From positions 124,001 through 188,000 of the forward strand of contig QYAI01000032.1 in NCBI GenBank assembly GCA_003988855.1: DNA of 64,000 bases, written 5' to 3'. This document shows positions 43,756-53,904 of the stretch, piece after piece; the stretch's first letter is position 1, and each line of letters opens with the position of its first letter. Made by a program: the position numbers and the translations under genes. Source of the DNA: Arachnopeziza araneosa. Its lineage: Eukaryota; Ascomycota; Leotiomycetes; Helotiales; Arachnopezizaceae. Below the pieces are notes generated by a model that was not told the DNA's origin, searched no databases, and worked only from the letters and a program-made list of their open reading frames with translations.

Positions 43756-45345
43756 ATGATGGCTTCTTCAACATTTGATATTCAGGTTGTTTCCTCATCC
43801 AATATCTACCCTGAGGCTCGACAATTGGAATACGGACCAAAGTCCGTTCCTCTTTCGATCGTCGACAATTCTGTCGCTAATTTTGCTCGTTGTGCTGCTG
43901 TTTGGTTCTACGGACCTTCGAATATAGAGTCCTCTCTTACTCTCGCTCTTCTCCAGCAATCTCTTTCCAAAACTTTGAATTATTATCCTCAATTTTGTGG
44001 GAGACTGTCTTATAACACTCCCAAGCTTAATGGCAATCATAATGAGCGATATCGACGGATATGGGTTACATATAACTCACCAGAGGATATTGGAATCCCG
44101 TTTGTCTTAGCCACATCGCCAAAGAAATTGTCAGATTTTCTCCCTGATGTGAAGATCCGAAAGACTTCAATGAAGGCATGGGATGCTTCTACACTACCCT
44201 CATCAGATCTCTTACCTTCAACCCAACTAGCTATATGCTCTGATTCATCTGCACCAAATGTCATTATCCAAAACACCAAATTTTCCTGTGGCTCTATCGC
44301 CATTGCCATCCAGCTAACTCACTGTCTCGCGGACGCAGTGAGTCTTGCTCAATTTGCCAAAGATTGGTCAGCCACCTCACGAGCTCTACTATCTTCTCTC
44401 CCAGGCCCAACCTTCTCACCAATTTTTGACCCTCAACGTATCGATTTACTCGCAGCTGGAGATATCGATAAATTCTCACCAAACATCGAAATCCAATCCC
44501 AGGCCAGAAAATTGCCACAGCACAGATACGATTGGTATAAGGAAACCCCAGCTCAGCCGAGAAAACCTGACATCCCTGACGATTTCGACTTCACAGTGGC
44601 ACTGAGTCCAAGTAACCCAATCCCTTGGGAGCAGTGGAATTATATCTCTCCAGTTAGTCATCGAGTACTTCACTTCTCCAAGTCAGAAATCGAACATATC
44701 TATCAAGTCGCTACGTCTACAGGCTCGAGAGTTAAAATCTCCAAACATGACGCTTTGGTAGCTCACATCTGGTCTCGCATCACGGTATCACATAATCTCG
44801 CCCCTGATACCACCAGTTGGCTAGACATGACGCTTGGGCTCCGCCCACGAGTCCAACCTCCTCTTCCAGATAACTTCATAGGGAGTCCAATAATCCACGC
44901 CGCAATCCCATTCACCACCTCTACATCGCCACCAACCCCCTCCCTTGCCGCTCTTGCAAGCACGATCCGCACCACCGTATCTTCATTCACACCCGAAGCT
45001 ATAAGTCACTACCTCCACGACCGAGCGTTTGAGTATGATCCCCAACGCCTCTGGGGTGCGTGTCTGGGGAGAGAACATGTTCTCCTCACGACCTGGATTC
45101 ACAGTGGTGTTTACAATGTTGTGTTTGAAGAGGGAAGGAATCCGCTCTATGTCGAGGCGGTAATGCCGTATTGTGATGGGCTGGTGGAGATCATGGAGGC
45201 GCCCAGGGGAGTGGAAGGGCGGGAGATGGAGGGGAAGGAAAAGAGTTGGATTGAGGATGGGGTTGATGTTAGTGTTTATCTTGAGGAGGAAGCGATGGAG
45301 AGATTATTGAGCGATGAGAGACTGTGGAAATTTGATGCTGAGTGA
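43756..45345 (+). CDS. BAHD-type acyltransferase
   Basis: Intronless, 529 residues. The BAHD catalytic HxxxD is THCLADAVS with H189 and D193. The second family motif, DFGWG, is replaced by VFEEG in YNVVFEEGRNP near residue 455, as in some divergent fungal relatives. N-terminal block LEYGPKSVPLSIVDN and the loop around residue 350 (VKISKHDALVAHIW) match fungal O-acyltransferases related to trichothecene 3-O-acetyltransferase. Such enzymes move an acyl group from CoA to an alcohol or amine of a metabolite. The open frame extends upstream only through a non-ATG start, so ATG 43756 (or 43759) is chosen. The gene is bracketed by the same minisatellite on both sides. No biosynthetic cluster partner is evident apart from nearby reductases. 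Confidence 0.87.
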   Translation: MMASSTFDIQVVSSSNIYPEARQLEYGPKSVPLSIVDNSVANFARCAAVWFYGPSNIESSLTLALLQQSLSKTLNYYPQFCGRLSYNTPKLNGNHNERYRRIWVTYNSPEDIGIPFVLATSPKKLSDFLPDVKIRKTSMKAWDASTLPSSDLLPSTQLAICSDSSAPNVIIQNTKFSCGSIAIAIQLTHCLADAVSLAQFAKDWSATSRALLSSLPGPTFSPIFDPQRIDLLAAGDIDKFSPNIEIQSQARKLPQHRYDWYKETPAQPRKPDIPDDFDFTVALSPSNPIPWEQWNYISPVSHRVLHFSKSEIEHIYQVATSTGSRVKISKHDALVAHIWSRITVSHNLAPDTTSWLDMTLGLRPRVQPPLPDNFIGSPIIHAAIPFTTSTSPPTPSLAALASTIRTTVSSFTPEAISHYLHDRAFEYDPQRLWGACLGREHVLLTTWIHSGVYNVVFEEGRNPLYVEAVMPYCDGLVEIMEAPRGVEGREMEGKEKSWIEDGVDVSVYLEEEAMERLLSDERLWKFDAE

Positions 45346-45725
45346 CGATATGGTATGACCAGACGAAGAAGAAGAGTATTAACATGTCCAATCTTTGGTT
45401 ACATCGATCACTGTCTTTACGCAGGTATAAAATCATCCAAGACCTACCCCAATAATCGATCTTAGCTGCCCGACTAGACTAATAAAGTTAGATCCACATT
45501 TCCATTGTCAAGGAATATAATCAACATTACATCTATCAGAGGAAGATGTATCAATCTAAGCCCGATCCTACTTTCAAACCCGTCAGCTAACCCGTCTTGC
45601 GACTGACATGATTCACGGAACACCTAGGGGACGCAATAATTCGTAGCACGGTTCTACATGTAAGATTTTAAAAGTCCCAAGTTATTGTCCACAGTACATT
45701 AATCAAGATTTTCTTTGAAATTTGT

Positions 45726-45763
45726 TTCAAATATCGAACTTAACGTGCGACAAGTAAAAGAAA
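45726..45763 (-). repeat. Inverted single unit of the 37-bp repeat
   Basis: The minus strand reads CTTTTACTTGTCGCACGTTA and then a GATATTTGAAACA-like end, aligning over the full unit with the array at 43.1 kb. It lies 60 bp before three units in the opposite orientation. Confidence 0.7.
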
Positions 45764-45822
45764 AACACTTGGAATTGTTTTTCCCGAGCAATTCTTTTTA
45801 AACTAGCACAATTCAAAAATCA

Positions 45823-45935
45823 CGCTTAATTGTCGCGTATTAAATATAACATTCAGGACACTTTTAATTGTTATATGTTAAATCTGACATTCAAAAAACT
45901 TCTAATTGTCGCATGTCAAATCCGACATCAGAAAA
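45823..45935 (+). repeat. 37-bp repeat, three tandem units
   Basis: Units begin at 45823, 45861 and 45899. They carry the cores TTAATTGTCGCGTAT, TTTTAATTGTTATATGT and TCTAATTGTCGCATGT, with ATAACATT, CTGACATT and CCGACAT ends. They have the same orientation as the seven-unit array upstream of the acyltransferase gene. Confidence 0.85.
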
Positions 45936-46039
45936 TGTCAGCTACTGGTGCTCGTGGAAGAATGTGGCTAGCTTGAGCCACAAATTGAAACTCTTTTCAA
46001 TACTACTCAAATCTAGTGATATATTTATATAATATCTAT

Positions 46040-46656
46040 CTACGAGTTCCTTGTTGTTTTCCAATACACATCGCTCTCCTCAACAACAACCTTATCCATC
46101 CCCTCGACTGGCCCAATAATCTCAACATCTTTCTGCTGTCCCAGTAGCACGTCTCTCGTATGCCACTTCATCGTGAAATTCTCCTTGTTTCCGGGGCCGG
46201 TCAAAGTAGCCAACTGTTCATTCGTCGCCGCATAAATCACTCGTCCAATATGTGCCCAATAGATTGTTGCTTGGAATCCGTCAGCGGACGTTCAACCATT
46301 CCGTCATGGATGAAAGCCATACCAGAACACATTGCACAAGGCTCCCACGTGCTAACCAACGTACAACGCCATAGAAATTCTTTTGAATAATGAGAGTAGG
46401 ACAATCGGGCAAGAGAACTCTCTGCGTGGTTGACTTGATCTATGCTTTGGTGTGTGAGTAAGACTGTCTCGTTATCAGGCCCTAGCAAGCAGGCTGCGAA
46501 AGGTCGTTTGCCAAATTTCACAGCACGGCGCTGAACTTCGAGGCATATTTCTATGCCAGCATCTATTTGGGCTTTTGTGATAGGGATCCGATCTGGGAAG
46601 AGATATGGTGCTTTATCTCGCGCCGCCGCGCTGGTAAGTGCTGCTTCACCAGACAT
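46040..46656 (-). CDS. Nucleoside/base deaminase (CMP/dCMP deaminase fold)
   Basis: Two exons (46323-46656, 46040-46269) joined across a 53-nt intron give 187 residues. The zinc site is complete: H77-A-E79 in NHAESS and the pair C107/C110 in WEPCAMC. Splicing creates CSATIYWAHIGRVIYAAT, the expected helix and strand after the second Cys pair; reading through the intron would instead give a premature stop. The catalytic Glu is E79. Fungal relatives are annotated as guanine deaminase-like, cytosine deaminase-like or tRNA-adenosine deaminase-like. The IGRVIYAATN region is closest to the guanine/cytosine group. Cytosolic, with no targeting signal. Confidence 0.85.
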
Positions 46657-47015
46657 ACTGGCTAGTTGAAGATCTACTTGGTTAGTTTAGAGTAGCGAGG
46701 GAATAGCAATGGAGTACTTGCAATGCTCTCTGTATTCCTGTTGATAGAAAGTAATATGAATACAGAGAGGCATTGCCGTCCTTGATATATTTTCGTGATG
46801 GATGGAGGGTAGGGAACAAGACAAGAGTGGAGGACATGTTGATAGCCATCTGTGTTAGGCGAGAACCGAACCAGATCTCGGCCGAGAAGGGATATCCATT
46901 GAACATAAATGTATCGAAGTAAATGTCCTTGAACGATGTTGACTTTGTATCTAGAATTACAGTTTCGCAATCATTTCTCTTCCATCATCTGATCATTTTT
47001 GCGTTTCGTTGTTCA
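46657..47015. other. Intergenic, nothing recognised
   Basis: About 360 bp between two minus-strand genes, containing the deaminase promoter and the kelch gene 3' UTR. Overlapping short frames only. Confidence 0.45.
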
Positions 47016-48350
47016 TTATTCAATCCTCAGAATCCACCCATTATCCTCTCGTTCATTTTTACTGTTCAATCCTCCCCATAACACAATCGCAGTGGGATCC
47101 AAATCTCCCATTGTCGAGCTTGCAAACCAGCCTCTCTGCCCAGGAACCAATTTTCGAACATCATCACCCTCAGCACCTTCCGAATCCGCAACTTCTACTG
47201 CGGACCATTTCCCTTCACCTGTCTCTCTGTTTAGAGCTTGCCATGTGGCATCCTTGAAGCTTGCAGCAGTCATTCCTTGAGGTGGACATTGGAAAGCCCA
47301 TACATCTCCCCAAAATTGCCCAGCCGTGTTATGACCTTCACTGCTGGGTTCTCTCTCGCCGAGTAGTAAGACCAGATATTCTCTACCCATGCCAGTGGTA
47401 ACTGATTGTAATCCTGCTACACTCCTATTGCCCGGATGGGCCATGTTTTCCTCTTTGAAGCTCAAAGTTTCCCAAGTTTCCTTAGGAGAGATTCCTACTT
47501 CTTTATACCCCCCTTGATCGTTGAAAGTATCCAGAGCCAATTCTAAAATATCAACATCTCCGCCTTCCTCTGTCTCCCCATTAAATCCTCCATATCTGTA
47601 TATTCTCTGCTTCGAAACTGCAATGGATGTGCCACCTCTTGGCTTCCCTGGGGCAGGAGGGAATTGTCTCCAGATCCGGCTCCGGACATTGAATGCCCAG
47701 AAATCATTCGTCCTTCCACTAGCAGGACATCCTGCATGTATGAATAAAGTCCCATAACCTCCTATCTCCTCGTCTGTTTTGGCCGCTTCAGCGATGGTTC
47801 CTGGCTTTGGTTCCTCGATAGCATTATTGACTTTCAAACTTTTCATGTTCGTAGGTTCTGGCTTCTCAATCGCAGTACTCGAATGGTATGAACGAGCTTC
47901 CGGATATGCAGTGCCAGGCATAGGGTCGAGATAGGTCCAAGTATCTTTCCTTGTATCATATACCCAAGCCCTTCCTTTCTCTTCAAGTGGTTTCATTTCT
48001 TTGCCTCCCCTCCCACCAAATATGAATATGCGCTCCCCAATAACAGCTGCAGTGTGTCCAACTCTTTTCTCCGGGACTTCTCCGCCTGTAGTCTCCGGTT
48101 TTGCTGGAACAGTTTTGTAATCTGCGGAGGCGCTGCTTGAAGGAAGAGTGATAATATGCATATCATTATCGACTGGTTCCCTTGGATTGATTTCACCACC
48201 GAAAATGTATGCGCGGCCTGAAACGACAGAGAGCGTATGTGAAGAGCGGGGCAGTGCGGGCGCATCAACTCGCTCCCATTTTGCTTTTAGAGGGTGCGTA
48301 TTTTGGAAAAGGCGACGACCAATTTTCGCCGCTGTTGCTCCTATCTCCAT
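47016..48350 (-). CDS. Kelch-repeat protein
   Basis: Intronless, 444 residues. Repeated beta-propeller blades are visible: RSSHTLSVVSGRAYIFGG near residue 36, RVGHTAAVIGERIFIFGG near 95, YGTLFIHAGC near 200, KQRIYRYGGFNGE near 255, and a final blade with AIVLWGGLNSKNERE. Gly-Gly doublets and the spaced Tyr/Trp residues are characteristic of kelch motifs, and five or six blades are likely. No catalytic domain is attached, so a scaffold or protein-binding role is expected. Fungal homologues with this layout are often described only as galactose-oxidase/kelch proteins. Its start is 273 bp from the divergent OMA1 gene. Confidence 0.85.
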   Translation of the reverse strand: MEIGATAAKIGRRLFQNTHPLKAKWERVDAPALPRSSHTLSVVSGRAYIFGGEINPREPVDNDMHIITLPSSSASADYKTVPAKPETTGGEVPEKRVGHTAAVIGERIFIFGGRGGKEMKPLEEKGRAWVYDTRKDTWTYLDPMPGTAYPEARSYHSSTAIEKPEPTNMKSLKVNNAIEEPKPGTIAEAAKTDEEIGGYGTLFIHAGCPASGRTNDFWAFNVRSRIWRQFPPAPGKPRGGTSIAVSKQRIYRYGGFNGETEEGGDVDILELALDTFNDQGGYKEVGISPKETWETLSFKEENMAHPGNRSVAGLQSVTTGMGREYLVLLLGEREPSSEGHNTAGQFWGDVWAFQCPPQGMTAASFKDATWQALNRETGEGKWSAVEVADSEGAEGDDVRKLVPGQRGWFASSTMGDLDPTAIVLWGGLNSKNEREDNGWILRIE

Positions 48351-48623
48351 CGTCTTGAATGTGTGTTGATTGATAGGAATTGGCTGAGGAATTGAGGTGC
48401 AGAAAGGAGCCCAGACTTTAAAGTCAGGGCAGGGTTATCAAAATCCTGACATATGTCAGTGTGCCTTCGACAAGGGTCCTAGCGTCCTCAGGGTCCAATA
48501 GCCGAGTCGAGAGGAAGGCTGATAGTGCGGGCTACAGTACTTTAAGCTCGGTAGGCTGAAGGCTTCGAGAAAGTTGACTCTTCAGCTGTCGGAACAACAT
48601 TCGAGATCTACAATCCTCTCGAG

Positions 48624-49838
48624 ATGTTCGCAAGATCACTAATTCGAAGTTTACTTAGGCTATCTCGACGTGGAGGACCCTCAGTGTCCAATCTCCGCGC
48701 TCCAATTCTCCCCCCACTACGCAAACCCTCGCTACCTTTCCGCCGACATGCCTCTGGACTTCCGCCTCACGAACGACCTCAGCGGATAATACACAGAAGG
48801 TTCGATCCAGATGAAGTCACCAGAGCAAAGCCCTTTGTAAATACAGAAGGGTGGGGCCAGGCGACAAGGAGCAGGCGCGCTTTTTTGTTTTATGCCATCT
48901 GCTCTGGTTCGGCGGCTATCTTTTATTTCAGCCACCTAGAAACGGTTCCTGTGTCTGGCAGAACGCGCTTTATGTATTTCAGCGACGAAGCTGTTGAAGA
49001 TGAAGGCGCGAGGCTCTATCGACAGCTGTTGCAAGAAAATCGGAGTTCAATCTTGCCGGAATGGGACCCGCGGGCGAAGCAAGTCAACAGAGTCATGTCT
49101 CGATTGATACCAGCCACCGATACTGAAAACGTGGATTGGCGAATCCATGTTATTGAATCGAATGGTAAGAAAATCATCTGCCGTACTAAGATTAAGTTAT
49201 GCTAATGTAATTGTAGAAGCCAATGCTTTCGTGGTCCCGGGCGGGAAAGTGTTTGTTTTTTCCGGTATTCTTCCTATCGCACAGAGCGACGATGGACTGG
49301 CTGCAATTCTAGGCCACGAAATAGCACATAATTTGGCTAGGCACCCTGCAGAATCTATGAGCAGTAACTTTTGGTTAATCATGCCGCTTCGATTTGGATT
49401 TATGATCGCCGAGATTCTGATTACTGGACAATCAACCCCGCTCAGTAGGATAATAGGGACCTGGTTGCTCGATTACGGAATGGCGAAACCAGCAAGTAGG
49501 AAACAAGAGAGCGAGGCGGATTATATAGGTCTTATGATCATGGCAAAGAGCTGCTATGATCCAAGTGCTGCGGTGGGGGTTTGGCAGAGAATGCAGGCTA
49601 GTTCTCACGAAGAAACGCCAGAATGGATGTCTACCCATCCTGCAGTATGTGCTCCAATCTCCATTGGATAGACCTACTGACATGGGAATAGAATGCAACT
49701 CGAATAACAGCCATGCAGGAATGGCTACCCAAAGCTGAGGAAGCTCGCAACGATAGTGGTTGTAGCCAAGCCTTGCAATACTCACAAGATTTTGCAAGAG
49801 CGGTGGAGCGATTCGATCCATGGGGGGCGTTTAAATGA
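48624..49838 (+). CDS. oma1: OMA1-type mitochondrial metallopeptidase (M48)
   Basis: Three exons (48624-49164, 49217-49644, 49692-49838) give 371 residues with all junctions in frame. The N-terminal about 45 residues are Arg-rich and lack acids, a mitochondrial presequence. A transmembrane segment lies near residues 88-105 (RAFLFYAICSGSAAIFYFSH). The zinc motif HEIAH is at 214-218 within LGHEIAHNLARH, and the third ligand lies in QESEADYIGL. The last exon gives STHPANATRITAMQEWLP, which is conserved in Oma1. Oma1 is an inner-membrane stress-activated protease that degrades misfolded membrane proteins and processes fusion factors in animals. The peptidase is about the usual fungal length. Confidence 0.92.
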
Positions 49839-50207
49839 TAGGGTTATACAGGGGCATTGTATCTTTACGAGTGAAGCATTTGGAGTTTTGGAGTAAGAGG
49901 TTAAAGCTGCATATTGGCGTTAGTGCGCATCTCATATGGGCTCGGTCACCGCTCAACACTTTAACCAGGAGTTCCGGATGGAGCATTTATCAGTGTAAAG
50001 TTTACATCTTAACTTCTTGAGCTTACAATTATAATATAATTAGCTCGTAATGGAGAAACATCAGCTCTAGTACGTACAAGCTCTCAGAAGCCTTGTAAAT
50101 AGTTGAAATTCATGCTCTAGGGGTATCAAGTGGTAACGCAGCGCGCAATAAACAATCTATCATCCACCCTCAATTGTAGTTTCCATCGCTCCAACTCTCA
50201 TTCCCAC
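49839..50207. other. Convergent 3' intergenic region
   Basis: About 370 bp between OMA1 and the convergent ceramidase gene. AT-rich around 49990-50060. No gene. Confidence 0.5.
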
Positions 50208-51579
50208 TTACAAATCCTTCTTCACATGGCCATTCACATGACCATTCACATGACCATTTACATGCCCACTTCCATGCCCGTTTCCATTAGCTTTACCATT
50301 CAGATAGACCCCATCATACTTCTGGCTTTCCCCCTCCACGGAACTTCCGGCCTCTCCGTCAATGAAATAGCCAACTGGCCAGGCGAAGCGGCGGCCGAGC
50401 GGTTGTCCCGCTTCAGAGGAAGTGAGATATTCAACCAGGGCGATGACTAGGTTGTAAGTAAGAATTTAAACTAGGAACATGACAAGACTTGAGACTTACA
50501 TATGTATGCACCGCAACCTGTAAAGATATGCCACCAGCCGTGTAGTTCCTATCGCGTTGTTAGTACAGCTCTGAACGTGCTCATCACTAGCTCAAATCCA
50601 GATCTCGCGATCAAATTCAGGGACAAGATGTCCATACCAAGAAAAAACTCCACGGCATCCCCAACTCCCTCTTTACCGTCGTCAAACTCCCACAAATTGC
50701 ATTATCGACATTCCAGATCGCAAACCCCGTGATGAAAATGACGGATCCGAATGTCGCCAGTCTCCTGACCTGTTTCCGGACCGAGGGGTGAGCGACACGT
50801 GCCGCGATGATAGAACGTGTTTTGATGCCTACGATGGCGATCATGATGCCGAAGAGGACGGAATGCGTGGTGATCTCATCGGTGTAGCAGTGCCAAGCGA
50901 TAAAGGCGGCCATGAAGGCGGTTATGCCCATCCCGACATTGATAGTGGTCTGCAGCGATTTGTCGAAAGTGAAGACGCGGTGGAGGACGGTGGAAGTGGC
51001 GATTAACATGGAGAGGTCGTCGCCTGGTGGGGTTTAGAGAGGAGAAGGAGAGTGATCAGGAAAGACTTACACCATTGCGTGTAGTTTTTGAGGGTTGCGT
51101 GGAAAATGATGGAGCCTATTCCAACCCCGGAGATTCCTAGGTAGGGAAGGTTGCGCAGGATGGCATCTTTACGGTTTGAGTTGTTTTTGATGCCATGATA
51201 TGCGTAGAGCACTAGATTGCAATGTTAGCAAGGCTTCTCTGAGAAAGGGGCATGCACGTGACAGGAAAGACGCAGAATTGCGTCTTCAAACTGAGGCAAA
51301 AGGAAAGAAATATCTCACGATAAGTAATATTCGTGAGCGTATTGATAAGCTCTGCAATATATGCTGTGACTATATAGTCCTATGAGGGCCTTGTTAACTT
51401 CTCTTTCGCCACAGCCTGAGTTTGCTGAAGGTGATAACTGACCTCTTCACAGAAGCTATCAAAATAAATTAGCATGAGCTTGGAGATTTGAAGGAGGTGA
51501 GGACTGACTTCGCCTTCGAAGTTACTGGGCCCCAAAACGGATCATGGGCGTGTTGCCTGTATGACCATGAGAACGGCAT
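50208..51579 (-). CDS. Alkaline ceramidase (YPC1/YDC1 family)
   Basis: Seven exons give 319 residues: 51509-51579, 51443-51455 (13 nt), 51319-51379, 51071-51211, 50638-51023, 50500-50548 and 50208-50446. Every junction restores frame and family sequence. Examples are FWGPVTSKANFCEEDYIVT across the microexon, IFHATLKNYTQWCDDLSM, and ELHGWWHIFTGCGAY. The His residues in IFHAT and HGWWH, with the Asp in WCDD, are the conserved metal and catalytic positions. There are seven predicted membrane helices. The enzyme hydrolyses (phyto/dihydro)ceramide to free sphingoid base and fatty acid in the ER. The C-terminus ends in repeated Asn-Gly-His-Val units and KKDL, which might serve as ER retention. A 13-nt exon is unusual. 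Confidence 0.9.
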
Positions 51580-52356
51580 TTCGTGATGGATGTTATTCTG
51601 CACGGTTCGTGTTTCGTGTTTACAACAATCACAATCTAAATGCTTCCAATAAAAAGAAGTTGGTGTTCGAATTTTGAATCAAGTGTAGTGACATCAACAA
51701 AAAGTCTTGTGGCAATCACGGCGGTGCCCTGCTTTTCAGCAGCGCTAGGCGAGAGCATCAGATGAGGACAAGAAGTCACTTCTGGAATCACGATCCACTG
51801 CCACGAATTCTCAGGTTTGCTGTTTCTCTATTTCGTACGCATTTTGAGATCCAGGCCCAGCTATTTGCTCGGAATGAGGTGGATCGTGTATATTCAAAGG
51901 GTGCCTGATTTGGACTCGTGGCTCTCTGGTCAGGTACACCTCCTAGCGATGTGCTTCGGAAGGCCTATGAAAGCCTCTGACGTGACATCGTGTTCTTTTG
52001 AGAGACTGAGACCGAGGTCAAGTCTGAACGTTGGACAGTTGAGAAGACTGTTCGGCCGATATATCGTTCTCGTTCTTGACTAGTCTCGTCGCATGTGTGA
52101 TGGGGAGGCGAAGAGCGGCAACCAGGTGGGGCATGACTACGAGTCTCCTCAAGGCAGGACTGGCTCTCGAGGCCAAATAACAACTTGAGCATATGTATCT
52201 TGTTCACTAGTAGATAAAACCATTACGACGACATCGTACCACCCCACTATCGATACAAGAGCCATATCACGTGCTACCGTCTCGCCACCTTTCCGGTGAC
52301 TCGAAACTGTGATACCCATCTCCAGCCACTTTGCACCGATACCGAAGTATTTCACC
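51580..52356. other. Divergent promoter, ceramidase and flavoprotein genes
   Basis: About 780 bp with no convincing gene. Open frames on both strands overlap and lack motifs. It contains the promoters of two divergent genes. Confidence 0.45.
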
Positions 52357-53904
52357 ATGACGGGACACGATCTTTCCTCCGGCCAAGCCAGCCTGCCGAC
52401 TGCAAACTCCACAAAGTCTTTCTGGCACTCGGAGCCTTCCAAGATCCTTCTTGGCCATCGAACCACTCAGTCCCTCCCTACCGAGGCCGATGTAGTTATT
52501 GTCGGAAGTGGGATTTCAGGTACATCTGCTGCTCATTTTCTCAATGAAGATAGTCGAGGGAAAGATCTCAAGGTGGTGATGCTTGAAGCCAGAGAGGCTT
52601 GCTGGGGAGCGACTGGTCGTGTATGAACTACCACCAGAGTAATGAATGCATCAACCTAACAAACATCAGAATGGCGGGCACTGCCAACCAATGCTCTATT
52701 CAAATCCTCCTGATATCGGAGCCTTTGAACTGAGAAACTATCAACATATCAAGAAGTTTGTGGCTGATAATGATATTCCATGTGATTGGAGAACGGCATG
52801 TCTCTTCATCTGATCCAATGCGATCTAGTACGCGGTCACTTGACTAAATCTAAATAGCTATCTGTCTGTCATGCGTACATGGCTGAGGATTTGTTTGAAA
52901 CGGCAGTCAAGCATTACAGACTGACGGAAAAATTGAATCCTGAACTACCAGAATTAGTCTCTATTGTCACCAAAAACTCCAAGAATCCGTCTCTTAAAGA
53001 CTTACGAGTACCTGGCGCAGCTGGAGCGATGGTCCCTAAAAATTCGGCAAGTGTGTGGCCGTACAAACTTATTGCATGGATCTTGGAAAGACTTCTGTCG
53101 CTGAATACAACTTCAAACCCTTCATTTAACCTCCAAACCAATACTCCAGTTACGCATCTTCAAAAAGTAGGTGAGGGATCTTGGATTGTACATACCAGTC
53201 GAGGATTGATCGCTACAAAAAAAGTTCTGCTCACTACCAACGCCTATACTTCACACCTCATACCTAGCTTCGCCGACCTCATTGTCCCAGTGAGAGGTGA
53301 AATGAGCAGTTTACTTCCACCAGAATCCATGAGGCCAGGAAGTGATAACCCCCCACTGGCGCACACTTATGGCTTCGTGGGCAATGGGAAGCAAAACATC
53401 AACCAAGACGATTATCTCATCCAACGGCCATTTACCACGGCAGGTGGCGGTGGAGAATTGATGTTTGGCGGTGGGCGTTCCTACGCCCGAGCTGCCGGGG
53501 TTGGTGTCAGTGATGATTCGTCCATCGATCCACCAGCTGCCACGTACCTGCGCCAACAACTCAATGTAATTTTAGACATCCAAAGCGAGAAGAAAGAACT
53601 CGAAGCCACTTATGAATGGAGTGGAATCATGGGCTTCAGCCGAGATGGACGGCCTTGGGTCGGTGAGCTCAAGAACGAGCTGGGACTTGGAGGAGGGGAG
53701 GGTCTTTGGATTTGCGCCGGATTTACCGGTCACGGGATGCCAAATTCATGTCTCTCTGGTAAAGCTGCTGTAGATTTGCTGCTTGGGACGCAGGAAGAGA
53801 AAGTTGACTTGCCGGAGGCGTATCGACTGACCAAGGAGCGCATAGACGCTGCGAGGGTATTGGATCAAGTTCACATTGCTGACGCCAAGGGTGAATGGCT
53901 ATGA
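52357..53904 (+). CDS. FAD-dependent oxidoreductase, DAO family
   Basis: Three exons (52357-52620, 52670-52795, 52858-53904) give 478 residues. The FAD-binding Rossmann motif is DVVIVGSGISGTSAAHFL near residue 45. An ATGRNGGHC block forms across the first junction, and the C-terminus has GFSRDGRPWVGEL and WICAGFTGHGMPNSCLSG, the typical second FAD-contact region of the D-amino-acid/glycine/sarcosine oxidase superfamily. The second intron must start with GC (GCATGT) rather than GT to keep both frame and family sequence (DWRT then LSVCHAY). The fungal FAD-DAO group includes uncharacterised amine oxidases. No peroxisomal PTS1 (ends GEWL). Substrate unknown. Confidence 0.87.

Larger units (their letters stand above)
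45346..46039. other. Intergenic region with repeat units
   Basis: About 690 bp between the convergent acyltransferase and deaminase genes. It contains one inverted and three direct units of the 37-bp repeat and the second copy of the 16-bp sequence ATGTCAGCTACTGGTG (45935-45950). No gene. Confidence 0.55.

Noticed and set aside
46040..46656. Deaminase gene as a frameshifted pseudogene
   Set aside because: The apparent frameshift is removed by a 53-nt GT-AG intron that restores the conserved IYWAHIGRV sequence.
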